A stretch of 5,811 bases of DNA, from NCBI GenBank assembly GCA_030066455.1, contig JASJBQ010000300.1, forward strand, positions 1-5,811. The letters run 5' to 3'. The stretch is from Desulfobacterales bacterium. Lineage in GTDB: Bacteria > Desulfobacterota > Desulfobacteria > Desulfobacterales > UBA5852. The notes below the pieces were generated by a model. The model was given only the letters and a program-made list of their open reading frames with translations. It was not told where the DNA came from and ran no database searches. Below are positions 1 through 5,811 of the stretch, piece after piece (within the stretch, counting starts at the first letter, position 1; each line of letters opens with the position of its first letter). A program made the position numbers and the translations under genes.

Positions 1-111
1 GTGAACCAGCTCGTGCAAGACGGCGTTCTGGAATACTGGTCCAGCGGCAGCACCTCCATGTACGGGCTTCCGGGCACCGGCAAGCAGGCCGCAGCGGAGC
101 ACGAGGATTAA
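1..111 (+). CDS. dsrD: DsrD, C-terminal part (cut by the window edge)
   Basis: The first frame is open from base 1 and ends at TAA 109-111, giving 36 residues. They include LEYWSSGSTSMYGL followed by GKQAAAEHED, which I recognise as the conserved C-terminus of DsrD. DsrD is a small winged-helix protein of about 75-80 residues encoded directly after dsrAB in sulfate and sulfite reducers, so slightly more than half the protein lies upstream of the window. The GTG at base 1 is an internal Val codon in this reading, not a start. DsrD is a marker of the reductive type of Dsr pathway and has been reported to stimulate sulfite reduction by DsrAB; it acts in the cytoplasm. The next gene on this strand, a DsrN-type amidotransferase, supports the call. 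The identification rests on a short stretch, but a highly characteristic one. Confidence 0.88.
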   Translation: MNQLVQDGVLEYWSSGSTSMYGLPGTGKQAAAEHED

Positions 112-153
112 TATTCTGCATTGAGGTAGGATTCAGTTTTTTATTCAGGACCA

Positions 154-177
154 CGACCGGCGGTGAACGGCCGGTTG
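154..177 (+). other. Hairpin downstream of dsrD
   Basis: An 8-bp stem is formed by 154-161 (CGACCGGC) and 170-177 (GCCGGTTG), with one G-U wobble at 155/176 and an 8-base loop. No T-run follows, so it is not an intrinsic terminator by itself. It could stabilise the 3' end of the dsrABD transcript or fold as part of a larger structure with the hairpin at 194-229. Confidence 0.4.
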
Positions 178-193
178 CAGGTGCTTATTCTGC

Positions 194-231
194 AGGCGAA
201 AGGCGGAAAGTTATTTCCGTCTTTCGCCTTT
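194..231 (+). terminator. Probable intrinsic terminator or attenuator after dsrD
   Basis: The arms 194-209 (AGGCGAAAGGCGGAAA) and 214-229 (TTTCCGTCTTTCGCCT) form a 16-bp stem with a single G-U wobble (203/220) and a tight GTTA loop at 210-213. Only a short T-run (229-231, then GT) follows, so termination may be partial. Its position, about 80 bases past the dsrD stop and 240 bases before dsrN, fits an end or attenuation point of the dsrABD message. Confidence 0.6.
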
Positions 232-472
232 GTACTTGACGGTATCGCTGAAAGTCCGATCCTCCCGAGACGGATAAATAGCGGCGTTAGGCGTATCTCT
301 CGTCATCGCGGCGCACGGATGGACGCCGCATGCCTTGAGATTCGCAAGCCGCATCGCCAACTCTTTGCGCAACCGTCAGGATAGACGACGGCTTACGAAA
401 TCATCTTTTGTGACGCACCGGGAAAAGCAAACGGTATCCTCTGCGGTAGCGACATGGTGAGCAATTAGCCCG

Positions 473-1882
473 ATGACCAACGGTTTGGAAAATCGCACGG
501 GAATCGTGATCGGCGCCCTGCGGGGTGGCTCCGGCAAGACCATGGTCTCGCTCGGGCTGATTGCCGCGCTGGCGGCGGACGGCCGCCAGGTGGCACCCTT
601 CAAGAAGGGGCCGGACTACATCGATGCCGGCTGGCTGTCGCTTGCGGCCGGGCGAGCATGCTACAATCTGGATACCTTCCTGATCGCCACCGATCGCATC
701 CGGCACACGTTTCATGTCCATACCCGGGATACCGATGTGGCCGTGATCGAGGGCAACCGTGGGATCTACGATTGTATCGACACCCACGGCGAGACCAGCA
801 CGGCGGAACTGGCCAAGCTGCTGGGGCTGCCGATCCTGCTCATCATCGACGGCACCAAGACGACCCGGACGATGGCGGCCGTGGTCCAAGGCTGTTCGCT
901 CTTCGATCCTGACGTGCGGATCGGGGGGGTGGTGCTCAACCGGATTGCCGGATCCCGGCACGAGGGCATCCTGCGGCGCAGCATCGAGGAGCATTGCGGC
1001 ATTCCCGTGGTGGGGGCCATCCCCAAGCTGCGCAAGCAGTGCTTTCCCGAGCGGCATATGGGGCTGGTGCCGACACCGGAGCATGACTGGGCCCGGACGT
1101 CCATCGACGTGGCCGCCCAAATCGTTCGCGACCACCTGGATCTGGATGCGATAAGGCAAATGGCCGGGGAATCGACCTACGAAGCCCCCCCGGCAGCAAC
1201 CGCAACCGCCCCGGCCGCCGTTTCCTCCCCCCCCACCGTCGGTATCATCCAGGACTCCGCCTTTCAGTTCTACTATCCGGAGAATATCGAAGCGCTGCGG
1301 GATGCCGGCGCCCGGTTGACGTTCTTCAGCCCCTTGGAGACGGACCATATACCGCCCATCGACGGCTTGTACATCGGGGGAGGGTTTCCGGAAACCCATG
1401 CCGCGGCGCTGGCGCAAAATAATGCCTTCCGCCGCGAGCTCAAAAGCCTGGCCGAGAGGGGCCTGCCCATCTATGCCGAATGCGGAGGCCTTATGTATTT
1501 GGGGCAAAAACTGGTCCTGTCGGAGGGCACCTTCGAGATGACCGGGGTCCTACCGGTGGTCTTCGGCTTTTCCCGTCGACCCCAGGGGCACGGCTACACG
1601 ATCATCGACGTGACCGGCGCCAACCCCTATTTCCGCACCGGTACGACGCTGCGGGGCCATGAATTCCATTATTCCGGTGTAGTGGAGTGGGGCGGCAACG
1701 ATGAGGACCTGGCCTATTCAATGGTTCGCGGCACCGGGCTGATCAATGGCAAGGACGGGCTGTGCTATAAAAACGTCCTGGCCACCTACACCCACCTGCA
1801 CGCCGAGGGCACACCCGACTGGGCCCCCGCCCTGGTGCGCAACGCCCTTCAATTCCGGCAAATTCAGACGTCGCCGGCCTGA
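473..1882 (+). CDS. dsrN: DsrN-type siroheme amidotransferase (CbiA/CobB family)
   Basis: This 469-residue protein has the two-domain plan and length of cobyrinic acid a,c-diamide synthase. The N-terminal ATP-binding domain carries the P-loop GGSGKT (residues 18-23), KKGPDYID (44-51) and EGNRGIYD (93-100). An Ala/Pro/Thr-rich linker (about 233-254) leads to a class I glutamine amidotransferase domain with IGGGFPE (301-307), the nucleophile Cys337 in AECGG, GHEFHYS (395-401) and a late THLH (440-443) likely to supply the catalytic His. CbiA uses ATP and glutamine to amidate two corrin carboxylates. Next to dsrD the better reading is DsrN, proposed to amidate siroheme to the siroheme amide found in dissimilatory sulfite reductase. 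A true cobalamin-pathway CbiA cannot be excluded, though no other cobalamin gene is present. The ATG at 473 is the first start after an in-frame TGA at 458-460. The only upstream purine motif, GGTGA at 456-460, is weak and distant. The enzyme is cytoplasmic. Confidence 0.87.
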   Translation: MTNGLENRTGIVIGALRGGSGKTMVSLGLIAALAADGRQVAPFKKGPDYIDAGWLSLAAGRACYNLDTFLIATDRIRHTFHVHTRDTDVAVIEGNRGIYDCIDTHGETSTAELAKLLGLPILLIIDGTKTTRTMAAVVQGCSLFDPDVRIGGVVLNRIAGSRHEGILRRSIEEHCGIPVVGAIPKLRKQCFPERHMGLVPTPEHDWARTSIDVAAQIVRDHLDLDAIRQMAGESTYEAPPAATATAPAAVSSPPTVGIIQDSAFQFYYPENIEALRDAGARLTFFSPLETDHIPPIDGLYIGGGFPETHAAALAQNNAFRRELKSLAERGLPIYAECGGLMYLGQKLVLSEGTFEMTGVLPVVFGFSRRPQGHGYTIIDVTGANPYFRTGTTLRGHEFHYSGVVEWGGNDEDLAYSMVRGTGLINGKDGLCYKNVLATYTHLHAEGTPDWAPALVRNALQFRQIQTSPA

Positions 1883-1984
1883 TGCCCCAAGCGTATAAAA
1901 CCGAACGGCCCTGCGTTTCTTCCGCTGATGTCCGGACCCTCGGGCGGAACCCGATGCCGGCAGACGGACGTCCGCGGCGGTCAC

Positions 1985-2031
1985 AAAAAAACCGGCCGGG
2001 GGCATCCAAAATGGCCCCGGCCGGTTTTTTT
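1985..2031. terminator. Bidirectional intrinsic terminator between convergent genes
   Basis: A perfect 17-bp inverted repeat (1985-2001 and 2015-2031) has an AAAAAAA tract on the left, the GC core CCGGCCGGGG / CCCCGGCCGG, and a TTTTTTT tract on the right, with a 13-base loop. Read from either strand it gives a GC-rich stem followed by a U-run. It can therefore end both the dsrN transcript (+) and the cytochrome transcript (-), whose stop codons lie 102 bp to the left and 16 bp to the right. Confidence 0.93.
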
Positions 2032-2047
2032 AAAGGTCTGAAAGGAC

Positions 2048-2533
2048 TTACTTCTTGTCTTTTTTGGGATGGCACTTGGAACAGGAAACGGGCGCGGCTT
2101 TGGATTTGTTCTCCTTGTTCCATTTTTTGTGGCAGGCGATGCAGTTCATGTGGATCGCCTCGGCGTGGTACTCGAGCTTCAGCTTTTTCTGTTCCTCTTT
2201 GCTGACTTTTTTGGTCTTCCACTCTTTTTTGACATCCTTGGGCACCGTGCTCGGGATCTTGTGGCACTCGATGCAGTTTTGAACGTCGTCGCCCTCTTTA
2301 AGGTCCAGCGGCTGGCCCTTGTCATCATGGTGGCATTCGCCGCAACTGGCACCGTATTCGGTGGCGTGTTTCTTGTGGGTGAACTCGACGATCCCCTTGG
2401 TGTGTTTTTCATAGGCCGGATTCTGCAGCGTAATGACATCCTCCACCTTGGTACCCGCCTGGATGGCGGCTGCAAAGAACAGGCAGGCCAGACCAACCAG
2501 ACATAGCGTGAGCAACTGTTTCTTGACCTTCAT
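2048..2533 (-). CDS. Periplasmic tetraheme cytochrome c3
   Basis: The 161-residue protein begins with a Sec-type signal peptide: KVKK, a hydrophobic stretch to about residue 24, and likely cleavage after IQA at 26. Four CxxCH haem-binding sites follow at 64-68 (CGECH), 87-91 (CIECH), 131-135 (CIACH) and 151-155 (CSKCH). The class III c3 ligand pattern is present: FTHKKH (His53, His56) before haem 1, a second His after the first site (CHH, His69), and YHAEAIH (His123 or His128) before haem 3. That is enough for bis-histidine ligation of all four haems. Such cytochromes shuttle electrons in the periplasm between hydrogenases or formate dehydrogenases and membrane redox complexes. Unlike classical Desulfovibrio c3, in which haems 2 and 4 use CxxxxCH, all four sites here are CxxCH, and a Lys/Glu-rich segment (about 100-120) lengthens the haem 2-3 spacing. 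The start is fixed by a strong Shine-Dalgarno. The gene converges on dsrN. Confidence 0.92.
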   Translation of the reverse strand: MKVKKQLLTLCLVGLACLFFAAAIQAGTKVEDVITLQNPAYEKHTKGIVEFTHKKHATEYGASCGECHHDDKGQPLDLKEGDDVQNCIECHKIPSTVPKDVKKEWKTKKVSKEEQKKLKLEYHAEAIHMNCIACHKKWNKENKSKAAPVSCSKCHPKKDKK

Positions 2534-2542
2534 GAGACCCTA

Positions 2543-2551
2543 CACCTCCTT
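2543..2551 (-). promoter_or_regulatory. Strong ribosome binding site of the cytochrome gene
   Basis: On the minus strand AAGGAGGTG lies 9 bases before the ATG at 2533. It is a near-perfect anti-16S match and the strongest ribosome binding site in the window, suggesting a highly translated gene and deciding this start. Confidence 0.85.
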
Positions 2552-2590
2552 GATGAAAATGGTTGTTTGCCGTTGTTCCCCGATCAGGCA

Positions 2591-2619
2591 CCCCTACCAG
2601 AACATCGTAAAGCTGTCAA
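2591..2619 (-). promoter_or_regulatory. Candidate sigma-70 promoter for the cytochrome gene
   Basis: On the minus strand a consensus -35 TTGACA (2614-2619) is followed after 17 bases by TAGGGG (2591-2596). The -10 box is poor, but a TG one base upstream of it fits an extended -10 element. The site lies about 60 bp before the cytochrome start codon, in the 240-bp gap after the GTPase gene. It would let the cytochrome be transcribed independently. Confidence 0.38.
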
Positions 2620-2773
2620 CGAAAGACGGCGCGGGACGTGCGCTGACACCGGTTCACGCTGTCCAATGACGCGTTTCTAAAGGCGTTCGATGATTAAGAC
2701 GTCGGCACCATGATTTTGGTCGACACAGCCGGGGTTTTTTGGGGCGGCGCGGAGACCATGTGGGGCCACCGGC

Positions 2774-4498
2774 TCAATCCTGCAGCTGGCCGTGGGTGTC
2801 CTCAAGCAGAAGCTGCTGCCGGCGTTTCAGATCCTGCAATTGATCAAAGACCGGCTCGAGGCGTGCGGCTTCCTGGGCGACATATTCGTAGAGCGCCAGG
2901 AAATTGCGGTCGATATCGTCGAAGATGAGATTCAACCGGGTGGACAGACGTTCGTTCAATTCCGCGGCGAATTGATTGCCGCCTTCATCCAAATTCGCTT
3001 CGAGTTGCGCGATCAGCTTGTTCCGGCGGACAAACATGACGCCGCCGGCCAGGAGCAGGCCGGTCCCGGTGAGGATGCCGCCGGTGATGTCGAAAAAAAG
3101 GCCGTGGGTGACCACCAGGAAGAAGGCGCCCACTGCGGTGAGGGCGCTGCCGCCCACCAGCGATGGGCCCAGCGAATCGGTGGCCTGGAGATCCCGGTTG
3201 GAAAAGCTCTCGCCGCCGATCAATTCGGCCATGTTGGCCTTGACGGCGTCGATGACATCGGTGCGCCGGCGGTCGATCCGCTGAAAGATAAGGTCTTCGG
3301 CCAGGGGCGCGGGCTGAATGTCTTCCAGCTCTCTCAGGAGTTGCTGCAGCAGGACCTGCAACCCCTCCACGAAGTGCGCGGCCCCTTCCTCCGTGAGGGT
3401 CTCGGTGCGCCGCTGCAGATCCGCTGCGAAACGGGCCTCGAGTTTCTCGATCCATTTCTTGATGGAGGCCTTGCGGCCGAAGGTGGCGCGGACCGAGCGT
3501 TCAAACAGCCGACGAAAAGCCAGCCCGTCGCTGAAATCGCGAATCATGCTGCGCGCGGTCTGATGATAGGCCTCCGCCAACCGGCCGATCAGGGTTTTCA
3601 GCTCGTAGGCCGATTGCTTGTGTCCGCTGGCCAACCGCTGCTTGACCTTGTCCACGGTGGCCTGGTCGGCGGTCAGCCGCTCGCGCCGCTCGGCCAATGA
3701 CTGCTCCACCTTCTCCGCGACATGGCCGGCGGATTCCAGAATCGAAACCAGTTTGAGCCGGTAGTGGCGGCCGCCGGTGACGGTCTCGCGGATGAACCGA
3801 CGGACGGCTTCGAAGCCGCTGCCGCCGGCGCCCTGCGCTTCAAGCTCGGCCGAGGTGGCGAAAATGTGTGGATCGGTGATGCCTTTTTGGAGCGCGAGTT
3901 CGCGAACGCGGGTCAAATTCGTCTCGATCTCGTCCGGCCGGGCCAGATCGGCCTGCTGCAGAATGAAGATCGTGCGCTTGCGCCAGTCTTCTCGAATATA
4001 GTCGAGGAGTTCCCAGGCGGACTGGGTGTAGGGGTTTTTGGCCGGGAATACCATGAGCACCAGATCACTGTGGGGGATGAAGTCCCGGGTGATTTCCTGG
4101 TGGTTTTCGATGACCGTGTTGGTCCCGGGGGTGTCGACGATGGCAATCGTCCGGAGAATGGGAAGGGGCAGTCCGATCTTGATCAGAAGCGGTCGGATTT
4201 TTTCTTCGAACCGCTTTTCGCTGAAGACGATCTGCTGGATCATATCCGTGCACGGGGCCGCATCGACCTGGCAGATGGGGTCGCCCAGCAGGGCGTTGAT
4301 GAAACTGCTCTTGCCGGATTTGACTTCCCCCACCACCACAAAGAGAAACGGTTCGTTCACCCCCGAGCGCAGCTCGCTGATGACTTGGATGAGTGGTTCG
4401 CTGTCGAGGCGCACGAGGGTCTGATGGTACTGTTTGAGGAAATCGTCGATGCGATCTTTGAGGACCAGAAAACGATCGTTCAGGACGGGGTTGGTCAT
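2774..4498 (-). CDS. Bacterial dynamin-like membrane GTPase
   Basis: This 574-residue protein (from the ATG at 4498) has a dynamin-type GTPase domain near its N-terminus. G1 is GEVKSGKS (residues 57-64), the G2 Thr is in APCTDM (Thr84), G3 is DTPG (122-125), the G4 position reads QQAD (181-184) instead of NKxD, and a G5-like TSAE is at 215-218. A long, charged, mostly helical region with coiled-coil character follows (about 250-430). Two hydrophobic segments come next (about 447-469 and 472-490, separated by FDITGG), then a helical C-terminus ending in Gln/Leu/Arg-rich sequence. This GTPase, helical stalk, hydrophobic hairpin (paddle) and helix order matches bacterial dynamin-like proteins, which bind and remodel membranes. 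Substrate and process are unknown. A GTG start at 4534 would add 12 residues, but it has no ribosome binding site, whereas the ATG has GAGG (4504-4507) 5 bases upstream. The gene stands alone between tatC and the cytochrome gene. Confidence 0.85.
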   Translation of the reverse strand: MTNPVLNDRFLVLKDRIDDFLKQYHQTLVRLDSEPLIQVISELRSGVNEPFLFVVVGEVKSGKSSFINALLGDPICQVDAAPCTDMIQQIVFSEKRFEEKIRPLLIKIGLPLPILRTIAIVDTPGTNTVIENHQEITRDFIPHSDLVLMVFPAKNPYTQSAWELLDYIREDWRKRTIFILQQADLARPDEIETNLTRVRELALQKGITDPHIFATSAELEAQGAGGSGFEAVRRFIRETVTGGRHYRLKLVSILESAGHVAEKVEQSLAERRERLTADQATVDKVKQRLASGHKQSAYELKTLIGRLAEAYHQTARSMIRDFSDGLAFRRLFERSVRATFGRKASIKKWIEKLEARFAADLQRRTETLTEEGAAHFVEGLQVLLQQLLRELEDIQPAPLAEDLIFQRIDRRRTDVIDAVKANMAELIGGESFSNRDLQATDSLGPSLVGGSALTAVGAFFLVVTHGLFFDITGGILTGTGLLLAGGVMFVRRNKLIAQLEANLDEGGNQFAAELNERLSTRLNLIFDDIDRNFLALYEYVAQEAARLEPVFDQLQDLKRRQQLLLEDTHGQLQD

Positions 4499-4536
4499 AG
4501 CGGCCTCATGTTGACGGAGTGTCCGGCGCGGCACTT

Positions 4537-4565
4537 ACACTATGCCAGGGATTCCAAAAAGGCAA
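4537..4565 (-). promoter_or_regulatory. Candidate promoter for the dynamin-like gene
   Basis: On the minus strand TTGCCT (4560-4565) and TAGTGT (4537-4542) are spaced by 17 bases, in the only AT-rich patch of the 196-bp gap after tatC. Transcription from it would begin near 4530, at or just past the alternative GTG codon at 4534, which favours the ATG at 4498 as the real start. Both hexamers are imperfect. Confidence 0.3.
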
Positions 4566-4668
4566 AATAAATCTATGAAAATCTAAAGGGTTGGAAAGAT
4601 CGGGCGGTGCTTCGGAATCCGCGCGGGCCCACAAGAGGGGGCGGTCGGGCCAGGCGGCGCTAACTGTG

Positions 4669-4689
4669 CGGCGGCCAGGTCCCCCGCCG
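4669..4689 (-). other. GC-rich hairpin just after tatC
   Basis: CGGCGG at 4669-4674 pairs with CCGCCG at 4684-4689 around a 9-base loop, starting 6 bp beyond the tatC stop codon. No T-run follows on the minus strand, so this may mark the 3' end of the tat transcript (for example Rho-dependent or stabilising) but is not a classical terminator. Confidence 0.3.
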
Positions 4690-4694
4690 GCGCA

Positions 4695-5453
4695 TCAGGC
4701 GTCGGCCTCGTCGCCTTCTTCATCGGCCTCGAGCGGCCGGCGTGCGAAGATGCGCGCGCCGACGATGCTGATTTCGTAGAGCAGCATGAGCGGCATGGCC
4801 ATCATCACCTGGGTGACGACATCCGGCGGGGTCAGGATGGCCGCGCCGGCGAAAAAAAGGAGCACAGCGTATTTCCGGTTTTTCTTGAGAAATTCGACCG
4901 TTACCAGCCCCATGCGGGCCATGAAGGTGATCACCAGGGGCAGCTCGAAAACCAGGCCGAAGGCGATCAGCAGCTTGGCCGCGAAGCCCAGGTACTCCTT
5001 CATGGAAGGCATCGGCCGGATGGTTTCGGTGGCAAATCCCAAAAAGAACTTGAAGCCCCAGGGAAAGACGACGAAATAGCCAAAAAGCGCCCCGCCGATA
5101 AAAAAGAAGGAGCACAGAAAGACGATGGGCAGCAGCAGGCGCTTTTCTTTTTCGTACAGCCCCGGCGCCACAAACATCCAGAACTGATAGAGCAAAACCG
5201 GCGTTGCCAGGCCGATGCCGGACAGCAGCGCAACTTTCAAGTAGGTGAAGAAGGCTTCGGGAAGGTTCGTGTAGATCAGGGTGTCGCCTTCCTGCATGAC
5301 GCTTTGCAGGGGGTGCACCAGGATGCCAAAGAGATATTCCTTGAACCCGTAGGACAGCACAAAACCGATGCCGATGGCCACGAAGCTGATGATCAGGCGT
5401 TTGCGCAGCTCCTCCAGGTGGGCGGTGAAAGGGACTTTATCATCGTCATTCAT
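4695..5453 (-). CDS. tatC: Sec-independent protein translocase subunit TatC
   Basis: This 252-residue protein has the usual TatC length and six hydrophobic segments. Conserved TatC sites are visible: HLEELRKR (residues 12-19) before the first membrane helix, FVAPGLYEKEKR (94-105) in the first cytoplasmic loop, FGLVFELP (165-172) with the conserved membrane Glu170, and LTPPDVVTQ (207-215). The C-terminal tail is acidic. TatC, with TatB, is the receptor for twin-arginine signal peptides in the inner membrane and directs folded, cofactor-bearing proteins to the periplasm. The start chosen is ATG 5453, which overlaps the end of the upstream tat gene by 8 bp (ATGAATGA) and has AAGGA (5464-5468) 10 bases upstream. 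A GTG at 5474 would add 7 residues (MVKETPS) but makes a longer overlap and a non-conserved extension. The overlap implies translational coupling. Confidence 0.95.
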   Translation of the reverse strand: MNDDDKVPFTAHLEELRKRLIISFVAIGIGFVLSYGFKEYLFGILVHPLQSVMQEGDTLIYTNLPEAFFTYLKVALLSGIGLATPVLLYQFWMFVAPGLYEKEKRLLLPIVFLCSFFFIGGALFGYFVVFPWGFKFFLGFATETIRPMPSMKEYLGFAAKLLIAFGLVFELPLVITFMARMGLVTVEFLKKNRKYAVLLFFAGAAILTPPDVVTQVMMAMPLMLLYEISIVGARIFARRPLEADEEGDEADA

Positions 5454-5805
5454 GCTTGGCGTTTCCTTCACCACGGGTTTCAGAGGGTGCCTGGGGTTCG
5501 GTGGGTGCGTCTTCGTCTGGCTTCAGGTCGGCCGCTTGGCCCTGTTCCGCGGCCGGATCCGGGGCGGGGCTGCTCAGCGGGTTGACCGATGTCTTGATAT
5601 CGGCATTGAGGTCGTCAAAGGATTTTTTGACATCCTTCAAGTCGTCCCCCACGTCGATGGATTCCTTGATCTCGCGGGTGGCCTTTTTGAATTCGTTCAT
5701 CGCCCGGCCCAGGGATTTGGCCAGGTCGGGCAGTTTTTTGGGGCCGATCACGATGAGGGCGATGGCCAGGATGAGAATCATTTCCGGCATGCCGATACCG
5801 AACAT
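5446..5805 (-). CDS. tatB: TatA/TatB-type twin-arginine translocase subunit, TatB-like
   Basis: This 119-residue protein opens with MFGIGMPEMILIL. One N-terminal membrane helix (about residues 5-20) contains Glu8, followed by the GP hinge (21-22) and an amphipathic helix beginning KKLPDLAKSLGRAM (23-36). The rest is charged and then Pro/Ala/Asp/Glu-rich, as in Tat subunit tails. Glu8 and the GP hinge favour TatB over TatA, whose hinge is usually FG. In some bacteria one subunit serves both roles, so the symbol is tentative. TatB forms the signal-peptide receptor with TatC; the gene order and 8-bp overlap with tatC support this. The ATG at 5805 matches the family N-terminus, but only 6 bases lie beyond it, so neither its ribosome binding site nor a possible tatA upstream can be seen. 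Confidence 0.85.
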   Translation of the reverse strand: MFGIGMPEMILILAIALIVIGPKKLPDLAKSLGRAMNEFKKATREIKESIDVGDDLKDVKKSFDDLNADIKTSVNPLSSPAPDPAAEQGQAADLKPDEDAPTEPQAPSETRGEGNAKHE

Positions 5806-5811
5806 GAACGA

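Larger units (their letters stand above)
112..472 (+). other. Non-coding gap between dsrD and dsrN (361 bp)
   Basis: I see no convincing gene here. An open frame at 163-384 starts with GTG, runs through both arms of a strong hairpin, has no clear ribosome binding site and resembles no family I know. The gap holds two tandem hairpins (154-177 and 194-229) and two weaker inverted repeats further on: GCGGCG/CGCCGC at 308-313/324-329 and CCGTC/GACGG at 373-377/387-391. The 9-bp word TATTCTGCA occurs at 112-120 and again at 186-194, bracketing the first hairpin. I looked for a cobalamin riboswitch because the next gene is CbiA-like, and found no B12-box-like motif. The stretch is probably a 3' untranslated region plus a leader for dsrN. 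Confidence 0.6.

Noticed and set aside
163..384. A 73-codon open frame in the dsrD-dsrN gap
   Set aside because: It has a GTG start without a ribosome binding site, spans both arms of the 194-229 hairpin, and its translation is Arg-rich with no known motif.
232..472. Cobalamin riboswitch upstream of the CbiA-like gene
   Set aside because: No B12-box-like conserved core was found, and DsrN acts on siroheme rather than in cobalamin supply. A covariance-model scan would settle it.
401..1507. A 368-codon open frame on the minus strand opposite dsrN
   Set aside because: It lies almost entirely under dsrN, whose motifs are clear. The translation is rich in Gly, Arg and His, typical of an antisense frame in GC-rich DNA, and has no recognisable domain.
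1882..2205. A 107-codon plus-strand open frame after dsrN
   Set aside because: It runs straight through the strong bidirectional terminator and into the antisense of the cytochrome gene.
2720..2773. Intrinsic terminator after the GTPase gene
   Set aside because: The T6 run at about 2735-2740 is on the plus strand, so on the GTPase transcript it would be an A-run, and no strong stem lies next to it.
2792..3700. A 302-codon plus-strand open frame, and another at 3722-4570, opposite the GTPase gene
   Set aside because: Both are antisense shadows of the GTPase gene, with low-complexity Gly/Gln-rich translations and no family resemblance.
4530..4550. Sigma-54 promoter suggested by TGGCAT on the minus strand near 4547-4542
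   Set aside because: The required TTGC half at the right spacing is absent; the sequence there reads AAGTGC.

Overview
The window most likely comes from a GC-rich, dissimilatory sulfate- or sulfite-reducing bacterium of the Desulfobacterota (former Deltaproteobacteria). Three things point there: the C-terminus of a DsrD protein at the left edge, a DsrN-type (CbiA-like) amidotransferase just downstream on the same strand, and a periplasmic tetraheme cytochrome c3 on the opposite strand. DsrD followed by DsrN is the tail of the dsrABD-dsrN cluster of reductive-type sulfite reductase loci. Assignments rest on reading motifs; no database search was run.

Layout. Bases 1-111 (+) hold the last 36 codons of dsrD. 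Bases 112-472 are non-coding and carry two hairpins in tandem; the second is a 16-bp stem resembling a terminator or attenuator. dsrN follows at 473-1882 (+). A near-symmetrical 17-bp terminator stem flanked by A7 and T7 (1985-2031) separates dsrN from a convergent block on the minus strand. That block, in its own direction of transcription (right to left), is a TatA/TatB-type subunit gene (5446-5805), tatC (4695-5453, overlapping it by 8 bp), a dynamin-like membrane GTPase (2774-4498) and a tetraheme cytochrome c3 (2048-2533). The last two genes each have a gap of about 200 bp upstream with a candidate promoter, so they are probably separate transcription units.

How the genes fit together. 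DsrD is associated with the DsrAB sulfite reductase, and DsrN is thought to amidate its siroheme to siroheme amide. The cytochrome c3 would carry periplasmic electrons between hydrogenases or formate dehydrogenases and membrane complexes that feed sulfate respiration. TatBC exports folded cofactor-containing enzymes, such as periplasmic hydrogenases, on which this metabolism often depends. The apocytochrome itself has a Sec-type signal. The dynamin-like GTPase is the least explained gene: its GTPase core and paired hydrophobic segments are clear, but its job is not.

No mobile element, CRISPR array, tRNA or rRNA was seen. The window looks like ordinary core-metabolism sequence. The points most worth a second look are the dsrD-dsrN leader and the GTPase.
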